NCBI GenBank assembly: GCA_028583415.1
Contig: CM053270.1
Coordinates: forward strand, 54,632,173-54,696,172
Origin: Protea cynaroides
Taxonomy: Eukaryota; Streptophyta; Magnoliopsida; Proteales; Proteaceae
Direction of reading: 5' to 3'
DNA: 64,000 bases
Of the stretch, positions 1-12,590 are shown one piece after another; within the stretch, counting starts at the first letter, position 1; each line of letters begins with the position of its first letter. The position numbers were made by a program, and so were the translations under genes. The notes below the pieces were generated by a model, which did not search any database, was not told the DNA's origin, and saw nothing but the letters and a program-made list of their open reading frames with translations.

Positions 1-983
1 AAAAAGATTTTGTATTAAATGATGCATTAACTATATTATTAAGTAGAATGAATGGATAAAAATAAAGGGGGAAACGGACTAAAATCTAAACTAAACTAAA
101 GGGGGAGATAGTCTAAAAACTAAACTAAAGTTATGAAAAACTTATAATTTAAAACAGAAAAGGAAAAATAGAAGTGATAATTCGGATTGCACAGATAAAA
201 AAGAATACCAAACATAATCCAACACTGAGCAACTAAAGCAAGTCAATCTCAGCCCTTATTCAATCTAGTGAAACTGATGTTAGTTGTCGAAAACTGAAAT
301 TAAACAAACCGTGGTAAAGGTAAGCTAAAGAAAATCTATGGATATAGATTATGACATAATAGAGGAAAATTAAAAGATAATTAAAAACACTAGCAGATTG
401 GAAAGATAGAAACACTAACAAATTCAGAGTAAGCAAATTGAACAGAATGGAAAATAAAGGGAGGAAATAGTTGGGATTGAAATGCAACCATAATCTAAGT
501 TTTTCCCAGAATATCTCCGCAATAGGAAAAAAGAAGCAAAAACTAATCTTTGCAGAACAATCCTATAAAGGTCACTAAATCGAAATATATACCAAAATGG
601 AGAAACAAATTAATCACAAAATCAGCCAAAACCCAAAATTAAACGAGAAACTTGGATGGCAATTACCTACTTACCTTGGTTCTTCATAAAATAAAATTAA
701 CAAAAAAAAAAACAAACAAACAAACACCATCTTCTTTGTCGAGAAAAGTTATATTGTGAGAAAAAAAAGAAAAGGATTCAACCCAATACCAAGATCCCAA
801 GATCCCAAATGAAACCAACTAAGAGGAAAGAAGAAAAGAGATGAAATAACTAGATCTAGCCAAAACAGAGGGGTACGTTAACTAGAAGAGCAGAGAGAAG
901 AAGAAGATTACAAGTAAGAGACTATGCTTTGTAGGTTGAGGGAAAACCTACCAAATGACAAACAGTGAATGCCGAGACCTTGT
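1..983. other. AT-rich flank, no supported gene; possible 5' leader on minus strand
   Basis: No coding region can be supported. On the minus strand a pyrimidine-rich stretch (about 1000 down to 700) leads to a good splice-donor match (CCAAG followed by GTAAGT, near 676). This would fit a non-coding 5' exon of a gene lying to the left of the window. No protein is visible, so this is only a suggestion. The right edge (979-983, cttgt) is the target site of the LTR element that follows. Confidence 0.3.
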
Positions 984-1425
984 TGTAAGCATTTTAGATA
1001 GATCCTCTTTGGGTTTTTCCATGAGATTTTCCATGAACCCTGACAAACACACTACACAGATTACTAGAATACAACGGGTATTGAAAAGAGATGATTAGAG
1101 ACATACCTCTTGTTGTAGATTGATTTTCGACCGTTTACCTTCTATGATTTGAATGCTTTGAATGTTGGAAAGCTTGGATCAAAGTCTTCCACGACACCGG
1201 GATCCCTTGACCTCTCTCTGCGTATGGGAACAGGGAGAAGAAAATAACACCGTGGTCTGTGGGGACTCTAACCATTGGTATTTATAATACCACCCCCAAC
1301 CCGGACCGGCCCCACGGTGGACCGGGTTGGTCCATCTCCAATCATACTTAAACCGGTTTACCAGTAACTAGACTCCCACGAATCAACTAACCTTATAATT
1401 AATTAAGCCCAAAAAATATCTTACA
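984..1425 (-). repeat. 3' LTR of the Copia-like element
   Basis: This is a 442-bp copy nearly matching 4993-5422. It ends in the same terminal TGTAAG/CTTACA inverted motif and carries the same TATA-like box (1277-1291). The two LTRs differ by several small indels and substitutions, so the insertion is not very recent. Confidence 0.9.
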
Positions 1426-1770
1426 ATCTCCCACTTGGACTATATTAATTATAAATTCACCATTGATCCAATGTGGCCATGGAATCTAATTACACCAAAA
1501 CCATCATTTACTTTGATTCAGTTATCAAGCCTACCAATGTCGAACAACCCGGAAAGTACTCCTACACATCCGGTGTACCCCCTCTTGTCGACCACATACG
1601 AGGTTTACTTAATGACATAAATCACTTTGAGATGAATACTTGAGTCCAATGATCGAATTACCACGATCCCGTTACCTTAAAATCTTATAGGTCAACGCAC
1701 TTTGATATTATCCAACTTTATATAGGCAAACCGCCTCCAATTTGGACTAATATCTTACTTTGGCTTTCCG

Positions 1771-1832
1771 CCTTCTTTGGCTAAATACCTCCTTCTTTGG
1801 CTAAATACCGCCTTCTTTGGCTAAATACCGCC
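1771..1832. repeat. 20-bp tandem repeat, three copies
   Basis: ccttctttggctaaatacc with a final t or g repeats at 1771, 1791 and 1811, inside the interior of the LTR element. Confidence 0.9.
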
Positions 1833-3076
1833 TTGTAATTTTGACATGTCTTAAATAATCAATAATACATACAAGCAATGAATGCTCACTAATAATCCTC
1901 TCCATTAAACCACGAGACAAAACAATCAATCCGAGATAAACCATCAATTACCGGATCTCCCACTAACCAAGCAGATCTAAACACTCCCACGACTAAGAGA
2001 ATCTAAAGACTCCCAAGAAAAAAACCTTTTCAACCCGTCTCTACATTGCCTTAGAGATCAACTATGACTGGTACAACTAGTCAAACCTAAAATTGCACAG
2101 TCAAACATGAAAAACTATTTACCACATCACATAACAAATACAATCAACATTACATGCAATCATTTACCTTACAACATCATAGGCATAATTTATTTCAATT
2201 TAATTGAAAAGAAAAACTTTACATTCCGATATTTCAAATAATATCATTACATTTTAATATGGGACACAATATGCTAAGTCAAACAATAAACATAAAACAA
2301 AGTAAAATCAAAAGCAGAAAAAATATTTGAATGTAAAAGAAACTTTACAATATTCAAGTCAACAGTCTTCAAGACCTTCCTACCCCAAAAACCTAGGGAG
2401 TCCTAGAACCGTTATCTCTTTCTAGATATACTTATCTGGTTTAACAGTACTTGGTCAAACCACCTATCTTTTGTCAATCTAACTATCTATGAGTAATCCA
2501 CCTTAGAGTTACCCAACAACAATCTTATCACTAGCTATTTCTCCCCTTTGGTAATGTAAGCCACCTAGATCAGAATATATATATATATATTCTAGCAAGT
2601 AATGAAATATATTTAATATATCAATTACATTGGTCTCATTGTCCTTGAACTTTTCAATGATAATTAACAGCTCCCAAAAATACTTCCTCACATTACCATT
2701 TCCATCATAACTGGTACTAGAGAAATAGGTTAATAAACTATCTTCCGACCCCCTCTAAAATATTATTCTTTTCCTTTGGATTTTTCTTAGATAATCCCTT
2801 TGCAATATTTCTCATCATAATACTGCTACACATAATCTCAATAGTAGAATACCTCACAACTTATGTAAACCACTATGAAAGATACATCTAGGTCAAACGA
2901 TCCTAGACTAGTCATAAATTTTATTCTTTGTCCCAGGAAGAGAAAAAAAATAGATATCAAAACACTCTTTGGGACAGTCATACTTGGATAAACACATCAG
3001 TGTATGAGTTTAAATACAGTATCAAACAACTGAAGACTCATACATATACCCTTTACTTGCATTAACCATATAAAAC

Positions 3077-3577
3077 TTTCATGCAAATAAATATCTTTTT
3101 CCAAGAGTTAACCAACTACACATTCTCCTTTGGGATAAACATGCAGTGGTCTTCTCAATTTCGGGCAATAAGCTGAAAGATAATGACTCTCGAAAATCCC
3201 ACCACCTTTAGGTTAATGAGACTCCCTAAAGTCAAAACCCTTTCATGCAAATAAATATCATTTTTCAAGAATTAACCAACTACACATTCTCCTTTGGGAT
3301 AAACATGCAGTGGTCTTCTCAATTTCTGTGCAATAACTGCGAAAGAATAATGACTCTCGAAAATCCCACCACCTTTGGGTTAATGAGACTCCCTAAAGTC
3401 AAAATCCTTTCATGCAAATAAATATCTTTTTTCAAGAGTTAACCAACTACACATTCTCCTTTGGGATAAACATGCAGTGGTCTTCTCAATTTCTGTGCAA
3501 TAACTACGAAAGAATAATGACCCTCGAAAATCCCACCACCTTTGGGTTAATGAGACTCCCTAAAGTCAAAACTCTTT
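3077..3577. repeat. Three tandem units of about 165 bp inside the Copia-like element
   Basis: Units start at 3077, 3241 and 3408 with tttcatgcaaataaatatc and share the internal phrases acattctcctttgggataaa and gagactccctaaagtcaaa. They are 164, 167 and about 169 bp. The reading frame across the third unit is a by-product of the repeat and is not a gene. Confidence 0.9.
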
Positions 3578-4992
3578 CAATTCATGTGCATGAACATACC
3601 TTTAACTTTGACAATGCCACCTTTGGGTTAACACTGACTTTCTTAGCTGTTTTTCACACCATAAAGAATAGTGTATTAAAATATATCATTTATTGTATAT
3701 GTAAATGTATAAATTTGGGATTTGAGAACTACCATGATAGAACTGAATGTACCACTTTGGTGGATTCCACCCAATCTTCACATGACACCCACAAACCTTA
3801 ATTTGATTAAAACTTGACAATGCCACATTTGGGTGTACATCGCCCTTACACAAGCATTTACAAATACATGAACTTTGAATTTGAAGACATCATGATGAAA
3901 CTAGGTGTACCACTTTGGTGGGTTCCACCCAATTCCACAATGATATCCCCAAAACCTACTTTGCAGCACATTGTGGGTCAATAAATGAAATTTCATGCAC
4001 ACATAACCTTCTACATGCATCTAGTACAAAAATAACTGATAAATCAGTAGAAAATTGCAAACCGGATTAATTTGGGGTACCTTTTAATCAAAAATAAATT
4101 TCCCAAATCACCAAATTGTATCAAACTATGTACCAAAATGTAGAGCATCAAAATACGAAACCAACGCAAAAAAACGCGTCAAAATCCGACGTTCCTAGCT
4201 CTCACAATCGTCGATTAAAGTTGACTTGAGCATTTTAGAATCCTGAACCGGCTAGAACCGGTTCATCCGGGTTCGATTATGGGCGGACCGAACCCACAAA
4301 ACTTTTTTTTTTTAAAGCTTTGGTCCAGGCCAAACCAAAACGGTCTGGGCCCTAAACCGAACCGTAAACCGGTGGTCCACCCACCGGTCCAACCAAGCCA
4401 CAATCCGGGTTACCGGGGCACATTATCGGGTCAATGGGTCGGGTTTCCGGGTCAAAGTATCAGGTTATTGGGTCGGGTTATCGGGTCAAATTCCCAGGCC
4501 TACGGGTCGGGTTAGTTATGCCCTGGCTGGGTTTATCCCCTGTCCGGACTGGGCCTGGGCTGGCCCAGCCCTGGCCCGACTAGACTGGGCCTGGCGAGAA
4601 GGGCCTGAGTTGACTCGGCCCAGTCAACTCAGCCAACCCGTTAGGGTTCACGAGTTAGCACCGAGTCGACCCGACGATGACTCGGCCCCGACAGAGTTTT
4701 TTTTTTACTTTTCCAACCGGGCGTGGATCTCACTCGCCTTTTCAGCGGCGCGTGGGACATTTTTCCGACCAACTTTATGTCGCCGGCTCCGTCTTTTCGA
4801 GTTCTACACTCCTGTATAATTTATTTTGCTTTTTAATGGTCCGAAAAAAAAAAATTTCAAGGTCCAAACCCTTGACAGGTTCAAAGAGAATTTTGAGAGA
4901 AAAATTTCTCCCCTTTTTGAATTCATTCAAACATAAAGTATTAACAATGATTTCCCATGATTCTAGATCTGTGTAGGTGGTTCTGATACCAC

Positions 4993-5422
4993 TGTAAGCA
5001 TTTTAGATAGATCCTCTTTGGGTTTTTCCATGGGATTTTCCATGAACCCTGACAAATACACAGATTACTAGAATACAATGGGTATTAAAAGGATGATTAG
5101 AGACATACCTCTTCGAGATTGATTTCCGACCGTTTACCTTCTATGATTTGAATGCTTTGAATGTTGGAAGCTTGGATCAAAGTCTTCCCACGACTGTCGG
5201 GATCCCTTGACCTTCTCCCCGCATATGGGAACGGAGAAGAAAATAACACCGTGGGTGGGGACTCAACCATTGGTATTTATAATACCACCCCAACCCCTGG
5301 ACCGGCCCCACGTGGACCAGGTTGGTCCATCTCCAATCATACTTAAACCGGTTTACCCGTAACTAGACTCCCACTGAATCAACTAACCTTATAATTAATT
5401 AAGCCCATAAAAATATCTTACA
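4993..5422 (-). repeat. 5' LTR of the Copia-like element
   Basis: 430 bp, next to the primer-binding site, so it is the upstream LTR of the minus-strand element. Minus-strand transcription would be expected to start within it. Confidence 0.9.
5272..5286 (-). promoter_or_regulatory. Putative TATA box of the LTR promoter
   Basis: ggtatttataatacc is nearly palindromic and reads TATTATAAATACC on the minus strand. It is conserved at 1277-1291 in the other LTR. The position inside the 5' LTR fits a core promoter; no transcription start is shown. Confidence 0.45.
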
Positions 5423-5427
5423 CTTGT

Positions 5428-6548
5428 GGTCTTCAAAATCTTCAATCTCGTCTCTGCTTCACCTTTTCTCTCATCTGAACTTGAATCTCCGGTCTCTCTC
5501 TCTCTCTCTCTCTCATGCCTCTTGTCTTCTCCACTAGAGTGAAAGAGTAAAAGGGGGGTTTTTCTCTTCTTCCCTGGCAATATAGATTTCAGAAACTTGA
5601 AATGGCGGAGACGATTCTGTGTTGCCGGTTTCTTATTCACACTAAGCGGATTTAATATAAAGACCATTGGATAACCGCCATTCCACGTGGCGGCCATACA
5701 ACAGTCTCCACCATCTCTCCTAAACCCATACGCATAGGAGACGATTCAGATTGCTCTCCTCCACTCACATTTTCTGAACATTCCCGTTTTAACTAACTAT
5801 TAACTAACTAGATAGTTAGTCAGAACGGGAATGGCAAAAAAACAAAACAGGACGGAGCGAAACGAGTTTTAAACTGAGCAAAACAAGAATGGTACGGTCA
5901 AACATTCCGAGAAAGGCAAAAAACTAAAACAGACAGTATGGATTTTAAACAGATCAGATATAATACGGTACGATAAAAAAAACAGCAATATACTTTCATA
6001 AATTGAATAATTATATCTAAATCAATGGAAACAGATGACATTTATAATGTGTCTAATCATAAAACGGTGAGAATTATTATCTTTAGTCAAGTAGTTAATG
6101 AATGTTTTATGTTTGTTCAAGACTCCAAGCATGAATGGAGAGAGAGAGAGAGAGAGAACCCTCTATGGTGGCCTATAATATACATTTGTTATGACCCACA
6201 CTCCGTAGCCCACCATAACGAATAATAAAGTAATAAGTTTAGAAGCAATTATGAAGTAGCAGTCTATAATCCCACATCGGTTACATGTAGAAGACAATAA
6301 GAATATTAAACAATATGGGATTAATCGATTTATTACTCAATAAACATACAAGTTAAAATACGGATATAATACGGTACACGTATTAAACGTGTTTTAAACG
6401 TCAAGGCTTGAAGTATGGAGTATTTTAAAGTATTTTCGAGGTCAATATGGAAATGCACGTACTAAACGGTTGAGTGCAGTACGATTGTACGGTACACGTT
6501 TAAAACGAGTTTTAAATAACAAAAATCAATACACACAAATCACTGGTG

Positions 6549-6551
<3 letters not shown>
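5428..6551. other. Repeat-derived intergenic stretch with a 55-bp hairpin
   Basis: No gene is supported. 5491-5515 is a CT microsatellite. 5683-5690 is a perfect G-box (CCACGTGG), but no gene start can be tied to it. 5779-5833 is an inverted repeat whose arms are cattcccgttttaactaacta and its near complement. From 5830 to 6530 degenerate phrases such as acggtacacg and ttttaaacg recur, which suggests an old inactive repeat. Confidence 0.5.
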
Positions 6552-6585
<34 letters not shown>

Positions 6586-6982
6586 TGATGGAGGGGGGTC
6601 AAGGGAACTTATGAGCAAAGGCCAAGACATTGCAATTACACAGATCAAAGAGCGAAGGTGTGGAACCGGCCACACTCCTACTCAAAGAGCTCAACACCTT
6701 CCGAGTAAGAGAATCAGCAATACTGTTAGTGTCTCTAGTAACAAACGAGAACAAAACACAAAATAAGAAACCAAGTAGGTGCAGTCATGTATAATGGAGG
6801 ACCGATGAATGGATCACGAAGGTACCGAATCGCTTCACGGCTATCAGATTCAACCAGGATATCCAAAACACAATTGGCACAAGCTTGTAACAGGCCAGCT
6901 CTAATGGCAAGACACTCCCATAAGAGTATGTTCGTGAAAAAACATGGCTCAGAGCAAGTCATAACTAGAACTCCAAGGTGAT
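6552..6982 (-). mobile_element. 5'-truncated L1-type LINE, RNase H end with poly(A)
   Basis: The minus strand encodes pieces of the RNase H-like domain typical of plant L1 elements. One frame (6962 down to about 6760) has ECLAIRAGLLQA-like and VESDSREAIRYL motifs. After a frameshift a second frame has VTRDTNSIADSLTRKV, matching the end of that domain. The coding part stops near 6600 and is followed by an A-tract seen as T at 6552-6580. The poly(A) end, minus orientation and missing endonuclease and reverse transcriptase mark a 5'-truncated, inactive copy. Confidence 0.85.
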
Positions 6983-7443
6983 CCCTACAGGTGAGGAATG
7001 TTACTCATTCACTCGCTGTCGTTGAATCAGTGGGAGGTGGTTTGGCTGATAATGGCAAATTTAGATATGTAAACAGATCGAATATGGATTGAATATCAGA
7101 TCTTATTACCATCATCGTTCCTGAAACCGACTTATAAGGAGAAGGAACCCAACACCTAGTCAAACCACCCATATCAAACTCTCAGAGGAGGGATTAGCCT
7201 CCAGTCATGCTAATATGGGATTGTAACAGTTCTAAATATCCCTGATCATATACGAAGACCCATAAATAGATATGGATGCAAATCAAATCCATTTTATTTT
7301 TATTGTTTTACTTTTTGTTTACATTCCTGGACTTTCGTAACTCGGACCTTCCTCCCCTAGGCAAATACGATACGCTCTCAATCTTATATCTCAATTGTCG
7401 TCTCCTGATTCTCTTTTCCTCATTTTCTAAAATATCTCTAATA
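6983..7443. other. No recognisable feature
   Basis: No supported coding region, RNA gene or clear repeat was seen between the LINE fragment and the next element. Confidence 0.4.
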
Positions 7444-7965
7444 GGGTGTCTAACGGCCATTCAGACCGGTTTCAGTCCGAACCAAGCCAATCTCAGGTTT
7501 TTTAGGGGCAGCCCGAAACATGTCCAATTAGAGATTCGGGCTAGGTGGGCTGCACTGTACACGTTAGCTAATAGGCCAGTCTGGTGTCGGTTTGTATCGA
7601 GCTGGTTTAATAAACTTATAGGTTCGCTTTCTATTTACTATATGTATATGTAAAGAAGTTGGATTAATGGGCTCTTTGTGCCATTATCGGGCTGGTTCCA
7701 TTTCAGTGTCAGTTTTCTACATGTATATCTAAACAAATGTTGGCTTAATGGACTCTTATTGTTCCATTATCGGGCTGGTTTGGTTTCAGTCCTATTGGTA
7801 TGTTTTGGCTCGGACTTATCACTTGGTCTGGACCGATTTCAATATTTTATCGGGCTCTAAAAACACAACCCAAATCCTGTCCAATAAGGTCGGCGTCAGT
7901 TTGGTCCTTAGCCAAATCTGGTTGATTCAGTTTCGGTTTTCAGTTTGGGCCCAATTTTGACACCC
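7444..7965. mobile_element. MITE-like element with gggtgtc/gacaccc ends
   Basis: The segment opens with gggtgtc and closes with its complement gacaccc, flanked by A/T. The interior is rich in ggtttcagt-like phrases. A block of about 85 bp is imperfectly duplicated (around 7630-7705 and 7705-7790, both containing ccattatcgggctggtt). There is no coding capacity. The superfamily is not assigned because no convincing target duplication is visible. Confidence 0.5.
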
Positions 7966-9159
7966 TTTAACGTCGAATCTTCAAGAATCCTCAAAATCAT
8001 TAGCTATTTTATTTTTTATTATTAGTTAGCTATCTCTCTAGATTAGATATATTATGTTTTGGTTTATAGATTGGATATATTATGTTTTGGATTATCCAAA
8101 TTCGAATAAGAATACTCCTAAACGAATGCAGTGCAAATCAAATCCGAATTTTTGATTTTCCATTTATATCCTTAATGGGTATCCATTTACACACCTACCC
8201 ATCTCATCCAACCAAAGCATTCGAACGGTAGTTTGGTTGCTTTATTAGCAGAATGGTTAAATTTTTGGGTTTCAAATACATATGATTTAACCCAGTCCGT
8301 ATAAATCTCATTTAATCCACTCAATGCTACTCTTCCCATTGACTATTTCCCCAATCATTGATATATAATTATGGGTTTAAATACCATTGAAGATGCTTTG
8401 CTTATTGGGTAATGGAAATTTTGGGTACCCATACCTTATAGGGTAAGGATAAGGACCTACATCTTTTATAGAGTGAGGGTAAGCCTCTTGTCTGACCAAC
8501 CCTGCCCATTGCAACCCTTGTGTGGAAGTGGAAGACAGAGCAGGGTCCATGTCCGAGAGAATGCAGTGATGCACACAGGTAAAAACTGCCTCGATAGTGA
8601 CTCTCAAGTGATTAAATAACAATATCAAGGAGTTGGGTTGAGGTTGAAATACTTTGATATGAGACATATGACTAAGAAATTTATCAAATTAGGGTTAACG
8701 CAAACACAACCTAATACAACCCCTTGCCATCCCTAATGGGCCCTTATTAGGAGAGCGTCTAATGGACCTATCAAATGGTAGATCCTAATCACATGTAAAA
8801 TTTTAGGACTTGGGTATCTTAGAGCCATGCATCCTTTACAGCAGCATCTGGGCTGTTGAGAGTGCATCAATATGTGCATCAATACAATCCAACGGTCCAG
8901 ATAAGGCTGCATGAGATGCATGGCTATAGAGGATCCAAGCTCAAATTTTAGGCTCATAGGATTTTTTTTTTTTTTTTTTTTTTTTTGTGGTAAGAATACT
9001 CATCGGAGTTGGCATAAAAAAAATTTTAAAATTTTTTATGAAGTCTTTTTTTTTTTTTTTTTGCCTGCAAAAAGTATCTCCAAATTAGCACATCTATAAA
9101 CTTTTCTAGATAAGCATTGCAATTTTGCGATGTGAAAAGATATTTGGTGATTATATATA
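7966..9159. other. Intergenic, low-complexity, no gene
   Basis: Two long T tracts (about 8960-8986 and 9046-9062) and generally AT-rich sequence. The open frames here are short, without family motifs, and judged accidental. Confidence 0.4.
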
Positions 9160-9519
9160 GGCTTTGTTTGGTTGCAAGGGGTTGAAGGGATGGGAAGTGA
9201 AATTTTTATATTTTAAATGGAAACTTTTATAGTGGTAACACAATATGATTGTATAAGATGTAAAATTTATTTTTATTTTCTTAACATATTTAGTAATGAT
9301 ACTTATAAAATGTAAAATTTATTTTCCTTTTCAAATGGTAGGGATTTGGATGCAACGTAAAGTGTAAATTAATTACCAAATGTGGAATATTTTGGAATTA
9401 GTAAGATAATAATGGGATGGAATATACTGTAATCATTACAAAAGTTTTCATTTAAAATATAAAAATTTCACTTCCTTTCCATCCATTTTCCCTTGCAAGT
9501 CTTGCAACCAAACAAAACC
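9160..9519. mobile_element. Tourist-like MITE, 360 bp
   Basis: Long inverted ends: the left begins ggctttgtttggttgcaagg and the right ends with the complement of ggttttgtttggttgcaag. A second inverted stretch (gaaatttttatattttaaat) lies inside. The flanks read ata on both sides, a possible 3-bp target duplication. No ORF. Confidence 0.75.
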
Positions 9520-11117
9520 ATAGAACATAATATGGATTGATCACACATAAAATTTTAGATTCAATTCCACATCGTTTACCCTCCCTGACAATGGAATATA
9601 TCTTCCGAAGTATGTCCATGCATCCCTTTGGTGGTCTATACACCCTCTTTGCCTCTTTGTGGTCTTCAATATGTCAATGCATTCTTTTTGAGATTAAGCC
9701 TCACATATGTGCCATGTGAAAAAAAAGAGGTGCCAAGACGAGTATAGCCAAACAACTATGATTGATAATTTTGAAAAAAATAAAAATAAAAAATTTTAAA
9801 TCTACAATAAACAAAAAGGTAAATTTCTAAAACCCCTTTATACTTAACCTATAATTACTAAAACTCTTCTATTTAGAATTTTCGACCGATACTTTTCACA
9901 AAATAAACTTACCCGTCACTAGCTCCCTTGATATTTTTAAATCCCCAAATTACCCTACTTCTATCCCATGACAATTGCCCATCGTCCAATGCCTATGCCA
10001 TCCCCTGTCTCTCTCTCTCTCTCTTAGAGGGAAAAAATCGTCTCCTGTTGTCTACTTTTAATCGTGATCCAACAACTGGGGTTCAACTTGGTATGTGCAC
10101 CAAATAAACCCCTACTACAATCACAACTGAAATCCCTCCAACAACAAGAGAAGATCCGAACCCTATGTAAAATCACTTACCCCGGACCTGGTTCATGGTC
10201 TAGGCCCTCCACCACTGTAAGCAATTCCCTAACGTCTGACTCTGGACTTTCCACATCCCTTTATAAGTACTCCCAAAGCCAAACGACCTACAAACATTCT
10301 CCACTCCCCCTTCTTCCATCTCATATTCGCTCTGTCTCTGTGAATTAAACCCCACAAAAAGGAAGAAAGTAAGAAAAGAAAAAGTGGGAAACAATGCAGA
10401 GCCATGCACACTCATGGTGATGGGTCTTCCTCTCTTCTTACTGATCATCGTATTCTCCTCTTCTCCTTGAATGTAAAGGGGGAAAATGGATCAATAATCG
10501 GTCCTCCTATGTGTTTAACCTTGTTTGCTCTGTTATACTCACTTTTTCACTTTCCCAATGCAAGTTTCTTTGCTCCCAGAAACACCAAGTATTCCAGTAG
10601 TTTATTGATGGGACAAAAAACCCCATTCACCACCAAATCATTTTAGTGGAACAAAAAGCTCAGCAATAACCTACCCAGACCATGTTTCCTTCTCTCTACG
10701 GTGTCTCCTTCAATGAAGGCACTGAAACTTTCTGTGAAGGCTAAGGGGTCGATTAGTACCTCTGTCGGATTCAACATTTACAGGCAATACAAGGACTTCA
10801 TGGACTACTGCAAAACCCATATCACCTTCACCAGATACATGAACAAATGCCCAAAATCTGAAACTGAAAGTAACAAGAGCAGCTCAATCGGGTGAATAGG
10901 TGGGTAGAACCAGAGAATTCTTCCATGACGCGATGCTGAAACAAAAAACTGTAATGTCGATGCCCGAACATTAAAGACAAAGCTTCCAGGAGATTGTTTT
11001 TTCCTCATTCTATTGCATCCAAACTACCATTTTCGACGTCCTGAGTTTTGGAGGTTAGGAAATGTTTGCAATGGTGGACATAGACTACAAAGCAGGTCTG
11101 GGGTTCGCGACTTCATG

Positions 11118-11153
<36 letters not shown>

Positions 11154-11951
11154 TGTTGCAGGAGGGGATGCTGGGAGAGAGGAAGAGGGTGTTGCGGGAT
11201 GGTGAGCTGTGGAAGAAAGAGCAGTGAGATGGATATGTGTAAACATTTTTTTTTTTGGAGGATTCTGAAAGAAAATTCTGAATAATAGTTTTTTTTTTAT
11301 TTTTTATAATTATAAGATTAACTACAAGGAGTGATATGGTAACTTATATGCATTCAACATTTGAACTACAAGTCCTTGCCAAAGTGAAATGTAGGCTTCG
11401 TTGTAAGCCATTTTACTTTCCCTTAAAACATTGTATCGAACTAGGCAAAGCCTAATAATTTGTCAATGCATGGATATCCCTTCTGGGAAAAAAATTACAG
11501 AGCTACATATTTTTCAAACACATAAGAAAAACAAAAGTAATATTTCTATCTTACCACATTATTCATGAATGTTGAAAGTATTATTCTCATTGTCATACTT
11601 TTCCATTTGTTTATATACTAGAGTTTAAAAACTGTCAATTGACATATATCATGTCAAAATTTGCCAATATTATACATGTTAATCTTCAACATACTTTTTC
11701 CAATAATCAAAGTAAGTTTGACCTGAAAGTCTTGTGTACTATAGTTTTCCCCCACCCGAATAAACTATGACAAGTACATTGAGATCTAGTGCAATAAACA
11801 TACAAACTGTTATAAATAAACCTCTCTGAGATGCTTTCCAAATGTTAATGCATGGACACTAACACATACAGGGACAGAAATGTACAGAGGTTTTTTTTAA
11901 CTTTCAAGCATCCACTGGCATTGTACTGCTTGTATAATGAATAGTGAAGGT
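9520..11951. other. Intergenic region with no firmly supported gene
   Basis: Contains CT and GA microsatellites (about 10010-10024 and 11121-11151). Near 10410 the plus strand reads a short hydrophobic peptide starting MVMGLPLFLLIIVF, similar to a signal peptide, but it stops after 18 codons. The downstream readable stretches to 10895 do not connect into a recognisable protein. If a gene once lay here it is decayed. Confidence 0.35.
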
Positions 11952-12208
11952 TTTTTTTTTTTTTTTTTTTTTTTGGGGGGGTTGGGGGAGGTCGAAAAGA
12001 ACCCAACGTAAGTCCTGCTTTTGCAAGGACCCGGCAGGGTGGATTGGGTTGGTCCTAACCTTTGGGAATTTTTGCACAAAGTGGCCAGTTTCAGACTTGA
12101 ACCCACATTTGTATGCTAGCAGCCCAGCTAGGACAGGCTTGGTCGAACACAGGGTCAGCTCAGCCCAGTCTGCCATGCTCATTGCAAGGTCCAAGCTGAC
12201 ATCAGCTT
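11952..12208 (-). mobile_element. Candidate tRNA-derived SINE with poly(A) tail
   Basis: On the minus strand about 210 bp of GC-rich sequence ends in cccaacccccc followed by an A tract (T at 11950-11974). It contains GGTTCAAGTCT, a good match to the internal box B of tRNA promoters, near 12090. The motif aaggttt occurs directly at both edges (about 11945-11951 and 12209-12215), consistent with a short target duplication. No box A match was firmly identified, so the class is probable rather than proven. Confidence 0.6.
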
Positions 12209-12464
12209 AAGGTTTAAATGATATTGGCTACAACATGGCCCCCATGCTAAACTACATGTCCTAACCTGAGATAGCAACTTATACAACAATACATACATAA
12301 TTTATATGACATCAATGACAAAGAAAAGTTATTTAGAAGCTACATGTGCAATATTTCATTTATCTGTTTTTCCCATATTGAAAGATCATCTTGTGAAATG
12401 AATTGGCATGGACCTAACCTTACAAAAAGATTGAAACCAACACTGGATTACATTAGGCATACAG

Positions 12465-12590
12465 TCATTGTTGAGGAATATGATTGCATTCAAACTCTGA
12501 ACGTGTTTGGTGGAGTAGTATTTCTTCAACGGCATCCACAAATATTGAAAGATTTTTCCGTGTTTTTACATCCAGGGAGTTCACCAATTC
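12465..12590 (-). CDS. Exon 12 with stop codon
   Basis: Acceptor ttttttattcttag. 126 nt including TGA at 12465-12467. Encodes ELVNSLDVKTRKNLSIFVD and ends HIPQQ. The 3' untranslated region extends below 12465; no canonical AATAAA was pinpointed. Confidence 0.87.
   Translation of the reverse strand, partial: ELVNSLDVKTRKNLSIFVDAVEEILLHQTRSEFECNHIPQQ

Larger units (their letters stand above)
984..5422 (-). mobile_element. Complete non-autonomous Copia-like LTR retrotransposon (no gag-pol)
   Basis: Two LTRs (984-1425 and 4993-5422) bound the element, and it is flanked by a perfect 5-bp target duplication cttgt (979-983 and 5423-5427). On the minus strand the LTR begins TGTAAGATA and ends GCTTACA. 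Beside the right LTR, 4983-4991 reads tggtatcag on the minus strand, matching the usual initiator tRNA-Met primer site. Beside the left LTR the minus strand reads aagtgggaga, a typical polypurine tract. The 3.57-kb interior encodes no gag, protease, reverse transcriptase or integrase, so it would need proteins supplied in trans (LARD-like). It holds short tandem repeats (1771-1832 and 3077-3577) and a GC-rich leader with degenerate gggtcgggtt motifs (about 4380-4520). Target duplication, primer site and polypurine tract are seen directly; the Copia affinity is inferred from them. Confidence 0.9.

Noticed and set aside
3412..3801. Plus-strand frame of 129 codons
   Set aside because: It runs through the third 165-bp repeat unit of a non-coding LTR element and is not conserved in the other two units.
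5395..5697. Minus-strand frame starting MAATWNGGYPMVF
   Set aside because: It runs through a CT microsatellite and into the LTR across the insertion site; no motif, so not called.
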